A stretch of 64,000 nucleotides of DNA from Blasia pusilla (taxonomy: Eukaryota; Marchantiophyta; Marchantiopsida; Blasiales), in contig CM114273.1 in NCBI GenBank assembly GCA_050084515.1, positions 11,780,001 to 11,844,000 on the forward strand, given 5' to 3'. Numbering within the stretch: position 1 is the stretch's first letter; each line of letters begins with the position of its first letter. A program made the position numbers and the translations under genes. Positions 1-11,456 of this stretch are shown here, in pieces. Under the pieces are notes generated by a model. The model did no database searches. It had not been told where the DNA came from and was given only the letters and a program-made list of their open reading frames with translations.

Positions 1-2146
1 ACGTAAACGCTGCATAGACGAGTTAGGCTCCAATCAAAACTCATGTATAAAACTCTTCACATGGCTGTGACCAGTTAATTCCGCTCAGCAGAATTGCTGA
101 AATAAACTTCAGTTTTCTGTACGACAAAGTCGTGATGAAGCAGAGAAATCCCCTGACTCACTCTTGAGAAGACTTGGAAATGACCGCAATGGCACATCGG
201 AAGCAATCTGAAGGCATCTTGAGGTCACCTCAAATATTCACAGATTTGCAGAGGTCTTGCTTACCCACTGTAAAAGTGATACTGCGTTTTGGCTCGGTGT
301 ACGGTGATTGTACTCACCATGACCCTGTTGGATGTGCTCTAGAATTCTTACTGAGCATCTTTCTCCAGCTGTTGTAATCGTCATCTCTTACTTTGCACTA
401 TAGAGCATATCGTCGTAGTTAAAAGGCGACGCAGTAGTACTACAGTCTTCATCATAAAAGAATTCTCTTGATAATATTCGAGAGAATCGGTTTCCCGGGC
501 ACATTTGTACAGATGCGCGCGGGTCTTGTTCAGTCGACTCTGCAGTGCAGGTTCTTAACTTGTGGATTGTTCCCCAGCCGAGGACTTGTGACAATGTTAT
601 ATTCCATGTCGTGCAAGATGTGTCTTATTCGTTTTCTATGAACCGGAGTCGCAGAGTACTTTTAGGGCATATACGTTTTGGTTTGCACCCCAAAGTTTTA
701 CCACCGGATTTCTGGCACCTAGACCTACCTCTAACCAAACTCATCACTCTATGTCATGGTCCAGGTATGTCCTTTTATCATCTTCGTTGCTGTCAGATGT
801 CGCCTAAATTTCGACCTGGCACTCGCCAAGTTCATAGCCTCGTAGGTCGCGTGCTGTGGGCGTATAGAATTCTGATCGTTCGCGTTTTCCCCGAAATAAA
901 GTTGAGGCTTGTCTGTTTGCTGTGGAATGAAATTTCAACATCTGCTCGTCGACGGTTTCGCAAGGTTCACATATTTTGGTGTATTCAAAATGTGAAATTT
1001 CGCGATGATTGGATTTTATCACTTACAATTGCTACTTATCTGTACATTTCTATGGTAGTAGGCACTCTCTGCGTCTGACGAGCACAGACTGGCCATGTGT
1101 GACAGTAGATTTGTATCGGCCGTGTCGTCTTCCGCAATCAGTTTTTCGTTGTCTTTCTTGTCCGGTCTTTTGTGGCAAGTTTGAGTATGATGGACGCAAA
1201 CGGACAATTATGCAAAGTGGGAACGAATCGATCTGAACATAGCTACGCACATTCATCCTTCGAAAGTTTGCGGCGGCCTTGGATTATCGAATTTGTGTTG
1301 ATTTTTACTTCGCGGTGGGATCACTGTTCTCTGCATGAAAGTTCCAGACAACAAAATACCTGTGCTGGGTAAATGCTATCTGACCGTACACCGCGCGGGT
1401 CAATGGTCTTACGACAAGTTCTACTGGATGAGTTTCAGTTTTCTCTGCGTGGTTTGATACAGAACTAGGATTTTGTTCTTCGTGAAATTCTATTTTTTCA
1501 ACTCGGTTTTGTAATCTGAAAAGCTCAGCATTCAATCAATCTTACATGCATTTTGTATGCGACTCTATCATTACAAAAATCATACGAGGGAGGACATGGA
1601 AGAAGTATATTTATTGTGAGATTCTAATCAAGGGAGCCTTCAAGAATTTGGGTGGAGACTGAGATCACTATCTGGTCACACAAGCAACGAGAGAATCGTT
1701 CCAGATTCGTACGGAGGAGACAAACAAGTTTAATTTCAAATTGTCAAGAGGAAAAGTATCCATAATATCTATCTACAGAATGCAGATCAATTTTACAATG
1801 TAAGTAGCCTCTTCAGTTTCAAGCACGCACTCATGTACGCACAAGCTCTTTAACGCACGACAGTTTTCATGTATAACCTAGTCCTTCCATTCTCGGACCT
1901 AGCAAAGTCCAACTACACTGCTAGCCATTGTTTTCCACTGCTCAAATCGTAACATAACACCCGTGCTTGATACCTACGACAATACTTAACATGCGATCTA
2001 TCATATCCGCGGCAAACTTGGATTTGATCTGTGACAAGGAGCGCTGATTCAACTCTAACGTAACAAGCATATAAACTAGGACGTATCAATTTTATTTCTA
2101 GATCATATACTGGAGAGACAATCCAGTTTTCAAACTACACTTGCAG

Positions 2147-2463
2147 TCAAGCGATCACGATGTTGCGGACTTGGCTTTCCGGCTTCGGAGCTTTGGGAAC
2201 TGTCACAGTAAGGACCCCGTTTTCCACTTTTGCGCTGACTTCATTCGTTTTAACATTGCTGGGTAGCTTGAATTGTCTCAGGAAGCGACCGTGTGAACGT
2301 TCGACCCTATGCCAGGTATCTGTCTTCTGCTCTTCCTCTTTGCTGCGCTCCCCACTTATCTTCAGCATTCCATCATCTTGCAATTCCACCTTCACATCTT
2401 CCTTTCTCAACCCCATGGATGCCAAGAAATGACCTACTAACGTCAGTACTCGCTCAGCCGGAC

Positions 2464-2503
<40 letters not shown>

Positions 2504-2842
2504 AATATTTTGGAAGAGAGAGAGAGAGAGACGCTCATCTTCCCTGCTGGGAGCTTTCGAGAGGGTGATGTCGAAGTGACACTCTCAAGAGAAGAAATCA
2601 CGAGTTAGAATCCCACACTGATGGAACGTACCAGGTAAATCCGCTTTGAAAACGTGGGCATCCTCATTCTCCACCCAATCCACTCTCGTGCCTGCAACCG
2701 CATGGGCATCTCGTGCGATAGAGCGAGCGTGAGATGGTACCAGATCCAAGAAGTCGAACGGATCCGGCACGAGTCCCACCGACAAAGGCGTGAAGGGATC
2801 CCACATGCCGCCAAGTCGAGATCCGAACGGTGTGAGAGCCAT
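2147..2842 (-). CDS. Class I small heat-shock protein (Hsp20), copy 1; altered splice acceptor
   Basis: ATP-independent chaperone that binds unfolding proteins; no targeting signal is visible, so cytosolic. Exon 1 (2632-2842) starts [12 protein letters not shown] and ends in KADLPG; the upstream in-frame Met is not used because MALTP is the usual class I start. The donor is GTACGT at 2631. Exon 2 carries the alpha-crystallin core, with [20 protein letters not shown] and near the end the GVLTVTVPK box. Compared with copy 2 it lacks 6 bp that include the AG acceptor. An upstream AG at 2434-2435 would restore an in-frame exon (2147-2433) with seven extra residues (HFLASMG) in the domain. The intron holds a long CT microsatellite (about 2469-2500). 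The domain call is secure; correct expression is uncertain. Confidence 0.85.
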
Positions 2843-2996
2843 GATTCTGCTGTGATAGATTTTCCGCGGAACGAGTGCACTCCACTTGAAGACCTTAATA
2901 CTCGTTATCACGACAGTATAATGAATTCTACTCTTCGCAAATTACCGTAGACGCTGGCCGAACTGCTGATGGTGAGAAAAGCGAAGACGGTATGGG

Positions 2997-3175
2997 TATT
3001 TATAAAGAGCGATTCTATTCAACCCGGTGCTTCCAGAGCTGACTGGAGTCGTGATCGAATACTGTACTCCTCTCGAAAGGTCTGGATGATGTCTTTCGAA
3101 GTGGCATCTGCAGCCTTCTGGTTGGATCTTCGTTACTGCATGAGCTTTCTAGAACGAAATATTTTTTTTCTAGAA
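2997..3175 (-). promoter_or_regulatory. Heat-shock promoter of sHSP copy 1 (TATA box plus two HSE cores)
   Basis: Read on the minus strand, a TATA box (TTTATAAATA, 2997-3006) lies about 155 bp before the start codon. Upstream are two identical TTCTAGAA cores (3147-3154 and 3168-3175), each a TTCnnGAA heat-shock-factor half-site pair, inside a 21-bp tandem duplication. Copy 2 has only one. Further weak GAA/TTC units occur in between. Heat-shock-factor control is inferred from motif and gene type. Confidence 0.6.
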
Positions 3176-3718
3176 CGAAATATCTTCAGGTTTCAGTTGC
3201 TCCCCAACTTCTCCGTACGGCCGTCGACCGTGGTTGCACTGGATTGGCCCGAATTTCTGAGTTTCTGAATTTCAAGGGCACGATGAAGTATTTTGAAAAT
3301 ATAGCACAATCGGAGCTCGGGCTACGCACTGACTTAGGACTCCAAAATCGTGCACAAGTTCGCAAGCATTTCCCAAAAAAGTTCAAAATCTTGCTCCAGC
3401 GACTTGATTCGGATCGCAAGATTTTGCAGAGGTGAAAAATCGATTTTCGAATGTGAAGAAAAATTGTCTTTAGTGCTTCATCTACGCAATACGACACGAC
3501 GGCGGAATTTTCATAAAAAGGGTTCCAAAACAAAATACCTCGTGGAACAATAAATTAGTGTTCATATTTCTAGTTAAAAAAATTAAGAAGAAGTGGATTG
3601 TATTAAACACTTGGAATCTATATAATTACAAGAGGATGGGCTTTGAGTACTCTTTCCTGATGACACGAATATATTTTGGCCTCCTCTACTGATGACACGG
3701 GTAACAAAGAGCTAAATT

Positions 3719-3991
3719 TAGATGCAACTTTTGGACAATGTAGGCCAAATTTCAGCTCAATATGGGAAAGTTGGACAAGATGAAAAATTTAAAAACCTTG
3801 TTTTCATTTCAGGTTTGATGGTTCGGATCCAAAAAAGACTTACCAATTTTTGAGGTCATAACTCCATTTTGCTTGAAACTTGGCAAGAGTGCTAGATTAA
3901 CTTTAAGGACAATATGTGCCAAATTTGAGTTCAAGATGGGAAAGTTGGACAAGATGAAAAATAAAAAACCTTGTTTTCATTTAAGGTTTGA
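3719..3991 (+). repeat. Satellite remnant left of element A
   Basis: About one and a half monomers of the ~180-bp satellite that continues at 13314. The shared landmarks are 'ggttcggatccaaaaaagac', 'cttgaaacttggcaagagtg' and 'gggaaagttggacaagatg'. It ends in TTGA at 3988-3991, repeated at 13314-13317 beyond element A, so A split one array. The stretch 3581-3718 has no recognised feature. Confidence 0.85.
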
Positions 3992-4112
3992 TGTCGTGCA
4001 AATCCACATCGTCATACAACATACATCGCTGACATACCATACTCACATACATACATAACATAGACGAGAGCATCCACAAACACAAGTGTACCACAACTCG
4101 GCCCCCTAATTG
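3992..4112 (-). repeat. Element A 3' end: polypurine tract and partial LTR
   Basis: On the minus strand a purine run (aattagggggccgag, 4098-4112) is followed by TGTGGTACACTTG, which begins the LTR (4095 downwards). Only about 104 bp of LTR follow, ending in GCACGACA at 3992. In element D the same sequence continues through GC into TGTCATGACC. That continuation is missing here and satellite resumes directly. Confidence 0.75.
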
Positions 4113-4270
4113 GCGGTTAGGTCCCTCTAACTCCCAAGTAGCCCTATACATCTACTACATGCTATACACCTTCTTAGGTGCACGAATCAGAAGGCCGGGT
4201 GCTAGGTTGCCCCATCGTTAGTCGCACATCTGTAATCCATATCATGCAAAGATCAAGTCATCTACCTCTC

Positions 4271-5695
4271 CTAAATACATCAAGGACAAACCCACCTTCC
4301 AGTAGGAACAACTTCCATACGTGGAGTCAAACACATCATGTGCCAACCCCTAGAACACCGATCACACACCAACATACGGGCTGCGTTACCAGCAGACCCA
4401 CACAACATGCACCTCAAGCTAGCACGTATCATGGCTAAGCTTGGGTCAACAGTACCATCCACATTTGGAAGATGACATGGCGCACAATTACGCACATGGT
4501 CCTTCCAAACAACTCCATCACGACCATCCAACATGAGAACTCCAGAAGCTAACACCTCTTGCACTCGTAAAATAGTGCGGCTTGCCGTCACATCCAAGGT
4601 TGTCGGTGCAATCTGCTGCAAATGGACATAGTCCCCCACATGGAACCTACGAATCGATGGTCGATAACCTCCACCCCGAATGGTTGCATACCGCAACGTA
4701 TCCCTGTGTTGAGCAATGGCAAGATTCTCAAAGGCTGTTGGCATAACTCTCCGGAAGAGCTCTCCCCGCTGAGAACACATCCTCATCCACATCTCTGGGT
4801 CATCAAGGTTCACCACCTCACTAGACTCCCGACGAATTGCTACTGGCAAGTCTGGATCTCGGCCGTATAACAGAAAATAAGGTGAGCAGGAAGCCAAGGA
4901 TGCTTGGCGACTGAACCTATACCCCATGGCTAACCATGGCAATTGAATATCCCACTCTCCAAGATGCCCCTTCTGTAGGCCATACTTGCGCAATGCCCTC
5001 TTCACCGTCTGAACCACACGCTCAGCCAAACCATCCGCCTCTGGATGATCTCGAGACATGGTCCGATGATCAATCAATGCCTTGTCACACAAGACCTGAA
5101 ACTCACCCTGAAACTCTGTACCCTGGTCGGTCAGCACTTCAGCTAGTGCACCAAAATGACTAAGCACTCTATCAAGAAACGCGTACGCCGTTCCCTCACT
5201 TGCCTTGTCAGGTAATGCCACCAACTCAATCCACTTGGAGAAGTGCTCCACCATCACCATCACATATCGATGATGTCGTATCGTCAACGGTAACGGTCTC
5301 GCAAAGTCCACACTCCAACGGTAACCCAACCCCATAATAGGCAAGGGGTGTAACTGTGGTGTAGGGGCATGGAATGATGCCCTCACCCGGTCACAAACCA
5401 TACAACGTGACACCAACTGCTGCACCTGAGTATGCATGCCACGCCATCAGTACTGGCCAAGGAGTAAGCTATACGTACGCTTTACCCTAAAATGTCCCAA
5501 CTCCTCATGGGCATGTCGCAAAATTCGCTCTCTCTGAGCCAAATGCGTCACTACTCGTACTTTACCATCCTCCCACACACGGAGAATATGTGTTCCCTCC
5601 AATCGATACCTCTTAGCACGTTGAAGAACCTGGTCTCGCTCCTTGGCACTCACTATGCCTGGCACCCTACTGGTTCGTAGGAATTCCAACACCAA
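4271..5695 (-). pseudogene. Element A integrase with C-terminal PHD finger (broken)
   Basis: The integrase would insert element cDNA into chromatin. Visible are the HHCC zinc domain (HAHEELGH then CMVCDRV), a DDE core (SVDF, LTDQGTEF, and the Glu in DGLAERV) and the GPF-like C-terminal region. Then comes a C4HC3 PHD finger (4271-4411): CMLC, CDRC, WHMMC, and RWVCP. A TGA replaces TGG at 5444-5446 in the zinc domain. A second TGA (CGA in element D) at 4280-4282 removes the last PHD cysteine. The PHD class binds histone H3 tails in other proteins; the ligand here is unknown. Chromodomains are usual at this position in chromoviruses, but none is seen. Confidence 0.88.
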
Positions 5696-5763
5696 CGCAT
5701 CATGATGAATATCACGCTGATCCGTACCGCCATCTCTAACCTTAGGATCTGAAGGCTGGCCAT

Positions 5764-7389
5764 CTACCCTCTGACTGAGTAAGATATCATGTGGTCCTCC
5801 ATACTAGAGTCCACCCCTAACCAACATAAAAAGGCGGATGCATGCCAACCTGACATCATCTCCTCATCAACCTCATCATGCCATCTAGCCCTAGTTGCAT
5901 CCTCTTGGCTAGTACTTGGGTTCCTACTCAACCCATCAGCATCAAGGTTGGCAACTCCAAGTCTATGTATCACCAGGAAGTCATACTCCTGTAAGATAAG
6001 AGCCCACCGTGCAAGCTTCCCTGTAAGCTTGTCAGACTCCATCAACCACTTTAGTGGCTGGTGATCAGTAACAAGGGTAAACTGTGTGCCAAACAAGTAA
6101 CACCCAAAGTGTGCCACAGCCCACACTACTGCCAAGCACTCTCCCTCATATGAACTATAACGCGACTCCGCTGCATTATTCGAACGACTTGCATAGGCCA
6201 CCACAAACTCCATGTGCTCATCATTATGTTGTGTCAACACCGCTCCAAGTCCCAACCTACTCCAATCAGTGTGTAACTGAAATGGGCGCCCTCTGATAGG
6301 TCTCCTCAAGATAGGCGCCGCCACCAACTGGGCCTTAAGCTCCACAAAAGCTCTCTCCTGATCATCTCCCCAGTGCCACTCTTGATCTGATTTCAGCAAT
6401 TGGTTCAAAGGCTTTGCCATAGCACTAAATCCCTTCACATACCTCCGATAGTAGTTTGCCAATCCCATGAATGCCCGAACTCTACTTACATCTATCGGAC
6501 GCGGAATAACTGCAATAGCCTCCACCTTTGCTTGTTGAACTCCCAAACCACCTGGATAGATCACATGACCCAAGTACTCAACATCCTGATGGAAGAACTT
6601 ACACTTTCCTGGATGCAAACGTAGACCATGAGCTTTCAACCGCTCAAACACCATCTGCAAATGTATCTGATGCTCCTCCACTGTGTTACTGAACACCAAG
6701 ATATCATCAATATAACACTGAACAAAATCCAACCCTGCTAGGATCCTGTCCATCACTCTCTGAAACTCGGCAGGTGCATTCTTCAACCCAAAGGGTATGA
6801 ATTTCTACTGGTACAAACAATCCTTGCCATAAGAGTTGACACCCCAAAATGCTGTCTTGGCCTTGTCACTCTCCCGCATCGGCAATTGATGGTATCCTTC
6901 CCGAAGATCCAAAGTACTGAAAATCTTTGCCTGTCCCACCACATCAAAGATCTCCTCAAGTGTAGGCATGGCATACCTATCGGCCTTGGTTTTCCGATTG
7001 ATAGGACGGTAATCTCCACACATCCGCCTATCCGTGTAGTGGCCATACATATCCTTTTTAGCAGGCATGATAGTGGCTGATGCATACTCTCCATGCGACA
7101 ACTCCACTAATCCAGCCTCCAAAAGGTCCAACGTCCTACTCTGAATCAGGTCCCTCTCCATATCACTATATCGGTAGGGACGACGGAAGATTGGCGTATC
7201 ACTAGCCAAATCAATCCGTATACCGGGTGCAACTAGAGAACCCAACTCCTTCATGCTAAAGGCAAAACAACTCCTATAAGCACGTAGGAATTGTGTCAAG
7301 CATCGTTTCTCACCTCCCGTAAGCTTGGGCCCAAGTAATGGCTCCCAAGTCTCCTCCACTGGCACACTAGAGGGAGAGGATGATGCCAT
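5764..7389 (-). pseudogene. Element A reverse transcriptase and RNase H (frameshifted)
   Basis: Ty3/gypsy-type RT. The N-terminal part (6805-7389) shows PIFRRPYRYSDMERDLIQS, MCGDYRPINR and FSTLDLREGYHQLP. After a break around 6800 the next frame continues with FQRVMDRILAGLDFVQCYIDD, including the catalytic YIDD, then GHVIYPGGLGV. RNase H follows, with LHTDWSRLGLGAVLTQ and LVTDHQPLKWL, then GVANLDADGLSRN. The tether to integrase (about 5696-5800) contains a stop. The catalytic residues seen are intact, so loss of function comes from frame breaks. Confidence 0.88.
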
Positions 7390-7638
7390 TGGCTGCTACG
7401 CAACCCCCTCACAAGATGGTACATCCTTAGCTACACCATCATCTGAGCAAATAACTCCTCCACCAGCATGAGCAACCAACTCCACATGCCCAGCCATTAC
7501 ATCCCATTTACTCCAAGGATGCAAAATACTACTCTCCTCGCCCCTAGCCGATGTCTCTACCGTCCCGGTAGCCAAAGAGCTCATTACAAGGGGTGGAAGA
7601 CCCACAGACATAGTCCGAAGTCGACGCTGCTCGGCCTT

Positions 7639-8603
7639 ACCAAGACTCAAAATCCAAGTCAAACAATTCAGGTCCATGGCTTGACCCAACATATGACATC
7701 GTGAAGCCTCAGAAATGGAAGCAACCGTTGTCACACCAGTAGCAAATCCCATCGCACGCTCTCTCTCATCAGCGTTAGACTCCACCAACTGTCGCACATG
7801 AGAATCCTATACAAGCCCGGGACCACCTTCCCTGTAGGCATGTGACGAGGGAAAACTCACAAAAGTGGGTAGTGCCATCCTAGGCTGGCCCACACGTTTG
7901 ACCACTGCCATGGGTGACCGATCAATAACCCTCTCCACCTGAGAAAGTCGCCCAGTATCCAAGATACAATCCACTGTAAGGCAAGGATCCCGCTGCACTG
8001 CATCATATGCTCTACGTAGAACCTCCCTAGGCAACAAGTTTGTCCACCACAAGCGTGGACGATGTGCACGCGAGCCAACTCATTTGCATCCAACAACACC
8101 GCTGGTCCAATCCAAGACCGCACCTCATGAACACTCGCCATCATCCGGGTCCGAGTGTCACCCAACAATGGAACATTCTCCAGAATGTAAGCTAGAGCAC
8201 GTGTGTGATGAACCTGAAGATGTCGTAACACCCGTAACATCTCCCAAAACAATCGAGACCTAGGGTCGTGTAATCCCTCACCACGACCAGCACGTGTATG
8301 ACCCTCACATGGCCATCCAGAAATCACCAAATCCACAGGACCAACCCTCTCATGGTCCTGCGCCCCCAACAATGCAATGTGTGATGGCAAAGCACGCTGG
8401 TACCCACGAATAGCTGATGGCGGCAACAACTCAGGATATCTCCGCATCAACTGACCAATATGTCGGGATGAGACTCTCTGGGCCGTCTCATCTCGCTCCA
8501 TATACACGTATCTCCGCACAGGAAAACCGGCCTGCAACATTGCAGCCAAACCAGTGCTAATCCCACCAAAGAGATCTAGCACACAAATGCCCTCCGGCGG
8601 ATA
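7639..8603 (-). pseudogene. Element A DNMT3-like cytosine-5 DNA methyltransferase domain (broken)
   Basis: It would transfer methyl groups from S-adenosylmethionine to cytosine in DNA. Motifs occur in canonical order: I (LDLFGGISTG), II (YVYMERDE), IV with the catalytic Pro-Cys (VISGWPCEGH, Cys codon 8307-8309), V (RSRLFWEML), VI (ILENVP), VIII (AHRPRLWWTN in the intact frame of D), IX (ERERAMGF) and X (LGQAMDLN). AHR-R-W-N in motif VIII and GF-LG in IX/X resemble DNMT3 more than MET1 or CMT. The domain is continuous in frame with the protease except for a TAG just before motif I (8601-8603). It breaks into three frames after about 8060. Motif X carries SRCHMLG where D has SRRHVLG. It lies between protease and RT. 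Confidence 0.88.
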
Positions 8604-9683
8604 CTACCATACAATGGGTGTAGTATCCAAAGGGGATAACCCAACTGGACCAGAAGTAGGAGTCCGCCGTGGGGCCTTCTCTTCCTCGTGAGGTATAACA
8701 GCCTCACCCCAAGCCTCTTGCACTAGGCGATCAGCCTCCTGCCATAGTGCACCGCCAGAACTCCAAAGTGGCACATCCAACGATGAGGATGCCACTGCTG
8801 CAAAAATAGGGACCTCCTCTACCTCCTCATGCACAGGAGAATCCATAGCAGAAACATTACCCTCCAAAAAGTCTCCTGCCCAAGTGACTACTCCACTAAA
8901 ACCTGCCACATATGCTAACAATGTTGGGGAAGACCCTCCTGGTCGAGCCCCATAAATAAATCTCACAGGAACTTGGCTCATACGTCCATCCCCGGACTGC
9001 CAACCAGGTCTATAAGACGCTGTCTCAGTCAAGTAATCCATCTGAAAACCCATCGGGTACAATACTGCTCCTCCAACTAGTACATCATACGACTCGGCTG
9101 ATGTGACTACCGCAGGTACTCCCAACCGTGAGCTATCAGTCGCATGATCTGGTCTCAACTGTACAGAAAACTTCTCCCGTGTCATGAATTGAGACCTATC
9201 ATTGGCTCCTCCAAGTGATGTTTGAATCTGGAATGGGCAAGGCTCAAGCTCTGACCTCCGAATACCCAAACCAATACATGCCGCCTTTCCCAACATCAAA
9301 GGTTGGGCACCAGAGTCTAACAAGACTCTATCTGGTCTATACACCTGTCTTGTAGGACTTACCAATCGGAATATCCCACTCCGGTTGTCCAACATACACA
9401 CCCCAGGTATAAGCCTCTCACGATCAATGGCTGGCCGGGCTGGTAATGCATCCATCTCCGCCGCTGCTGCCTGCCAAGTAGCACTGATACTCAATGCTAC
9501 ATCTGACATAGAGGGTCGCTCCACCGCAACACCCTCATCCACCTCAGCAAGTGTAGCAGTAACATCCCCACGTTCACACAACGTGGCTCCTAGCTGAAAT
9601 ACAGGAGCTAAGTCAACTCCTAAAGCCATCAGCTCTGTGGCCGAAAACAATGGGGATCCCAACACTGAAGTTGCCATCCGCAC
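8604..9683 (-). pseudogene. Element A aspartic protease region
   Basis: Retroviral-type protease that would process the polyprotein. The active site is VLLDSGAQPLMLGKAA (Asp-Ser-Gly), followed by a flap-like region and SYDVLVGGAVLYPMGF. About 100 residues precede the active site and about 170 residues of acidic linker follow, ending SPLDTTPIVW just before the methyltransferase. This 359-codon frame is the longest uninterrupted one in the protease region of the three copies. A single TAG separates it from the DNMT domain. It is part of the polyprotein, so the first Met of the frame is not a real start. Confidence 0.85.
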
Positions 9684-9826
9684 ATCAGATCGATGATCTT
9701 TGCATCCGTGTCTACTACACGCGATGTAGATGCCTCAGTCCCCACTGTCGGCTCAATAGGCTACGTAGGAACCATGGATGGAGTCCTAAGCACCTCAGAC
9801 AACAAGAATGACTGGGGAAGCCTAGC

Positions 9827-11456
9827 CTACCTCCCAGCCTCACCCCTCTGTGGGTCCAACTCCACAGTAGCACCACGTGGCTCAGACGCTCGAGTGGCTC
9901 CTCTCGTAACTGCAGCCGATGGCTCAACCTGTGTTGCACTCGCCATATAAGAGAGATCATCCCCTCCATAAGGGGTGGAAGCCCCTGCTCCCGAACCTGA
10001 TCTATGTTGGATACCAGCCATAGTATCCAACTTCTGCTCCAACTGCTCAATCCTGGCAGCCATAGCTGACTCTGTCGTAGTGGTACGGGTAGCCACCGTA
10101 GGCTCTCCAACTACTGGTCCACCTCTACCACCCCTACCACCTCTACCACCTTGGCCTCTCGGAGCTACTCCACCACGGCCGTAGCCTGATCTCAACTCTG
10201 GATGAAGATCAAAGCAACACTCTCGAGGATGACCTGGTCTCCCGCAATGATCGCACAAAGTTGGGGCGGATTGAGGCCCATCCTCCAAAGTCCATCTCCC
10301 ATCCTCTTGGGGACAAAACTTCCTAACATGATCACCTCCACATGTCCAACATGACTGTCCTTGCTGCGGGGCAGCAAATGAAAGCAATGGTCTCTACGCA
10401 AGTGTCCCTCTAGGACTGACCGAGGTCGTGTGTACCCCACGACTCCCTACTACTACTACCACCACCACTACTACGAGGCGTGAGGTGGGCGCTGAACACG
10501 AAGTAGTAGTTGTATCCCCTCTTGAATGCGGATGTCACCACTCTCTCCTTCACCATGTTAAGCTCAATCTTCTCAGATAGAGCAAACACATGGGTCAATC
10601 TGGGTGAATCATCACTCATAAGAGTAGCATCACGTACCCTGCGGCGCAACTCTCTGTCCAAGATCCCATACCAAAATAGGACTGCTTGGGTAACTGAAAT
10701 CAAGCGTCGCATACGAGTGTATGCCTCACGAAGACTCTCACCAGTCTTTCGCTCAAATTCTTGAAGACTCCTCAACTTCTCTGTCTTCACTCCTTGATAG
10801 TTCTTCTTCAACCTCTTGAAGAACTCTGCAACCGGGCTAAACGATGGTGGGGCACTAGTACCTCCACTAGTACCCCCACTGGTACGTCCATGGGTACCTC
10901 CACTGGTTACCCCACTCCGGCTCGTACTTGTACCACTCAACGTCGGGCTGGCTGGCATAGTAGGAGCACTACTACCAATACCACCATGGGTGATAGACAC
11001 ATAGCCTGGAGACCAATATTGTCTCCATGCCTCAATCTCAGCAACATGGTCCTCCCTAAACTCATGGTAATCATCCATGGGTGGTCCCTCCAAGTGCTGA
11101 AACAACCCCTTCCAAGCCAAGAAGGGTGTAAACAACGTGGCGTTCCGCAACATCTGCATATCACACCACGTATCAAACTCCTGCATGAAGTCCTCCAACT
11201 CAATGGTGCCCACTGCACCCGAGTATCATCGTGAGCGCTTCATGGCCCCATATATCCCGTCCATGTCCCAAATCAATGGAGCTGCAACACTCGATAACAA
11301 CGTAGAAGACTCGGTGTTTGGAACACCCTCGTCCTCCTCTTCATCAACCGTCGGAAGTGGAAAAGGTAGCCGATACCTAAATTCACTCCGTGTGAAACCA
11401 CCACTGTCGGCACCACGGTCCCCAACCAGACCACTCGACAGCTCCATGATGACCAA
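9827..11456 (-). pseudogene. Element A gag with two CCHC knuckles and RGG box
   Basis: Capsid and nucleocapsid protein. The likely start is the Met at 11456, where the same frame begins in D; the acidic N-terminus has TVDEEEDEGVPNTESS. A TGA at 11224-11226 (CGA in D) follows, then the retrotransposon gag core with FLAWKGLFQHLEGPP, a Thr/Ser/Gly-rich spacer and FERKTGESLREAYTRMRR. After a frame change near 10400 come CWTCGGDHVRKFC and CDHCGRPGHPRECC (both CX2CX3HX4C), an Arg-Gly-rich stretch and a short coiled coil (ARIEQLEQKLDTM). The region 9684-9826 links to protease through further breaks. Confidence 0.83.

Larger units (their letters stand above)
121..3580. repeat. Segmental duplication, copy 1 (carries class I sHSP)
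   Basis: This segment matches 21539-25060 in the same orientation at high identity with scattered indels. It begins near 'gacaaagtcgtgatgaagc' and fades out after 'aataaattagtgttc'. Besides the sHSP gene and its promoter it includes about 2 kb (121-2146) downstream of the gene in which I recognise no gene. Open frames there, such as 545-1078, are not kept open in the other copy (177 versus 87 codons), so they look non-coding. Bases 1-120 are unique flank with nothing recognised. The copies are separated by about 18 kb that now holds satellite, element A, a hAT relic and a class II sHSP. Confidence 0.9.

Noticed and set aside
545-1078. 177-codon open frame downstream of sHSP copy 1
   Set aside because: In the duplicate segment (21953 onward) the frame stops after 87 codons, and no domain is recognisable, so coding is unlikely.
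2469-2530. CT/GA microsatellite as a regulatory element
   Set aside because: It is a simple repeat inside the sHSP intron, absent as a long run from copy 2, and best explained by slippage.
7639-8603. Methyltransferase as a host gene that happened to be hit by element A
   Set aside because: The domain is in frame with the element protease and occurs at the same place in elements C and D.
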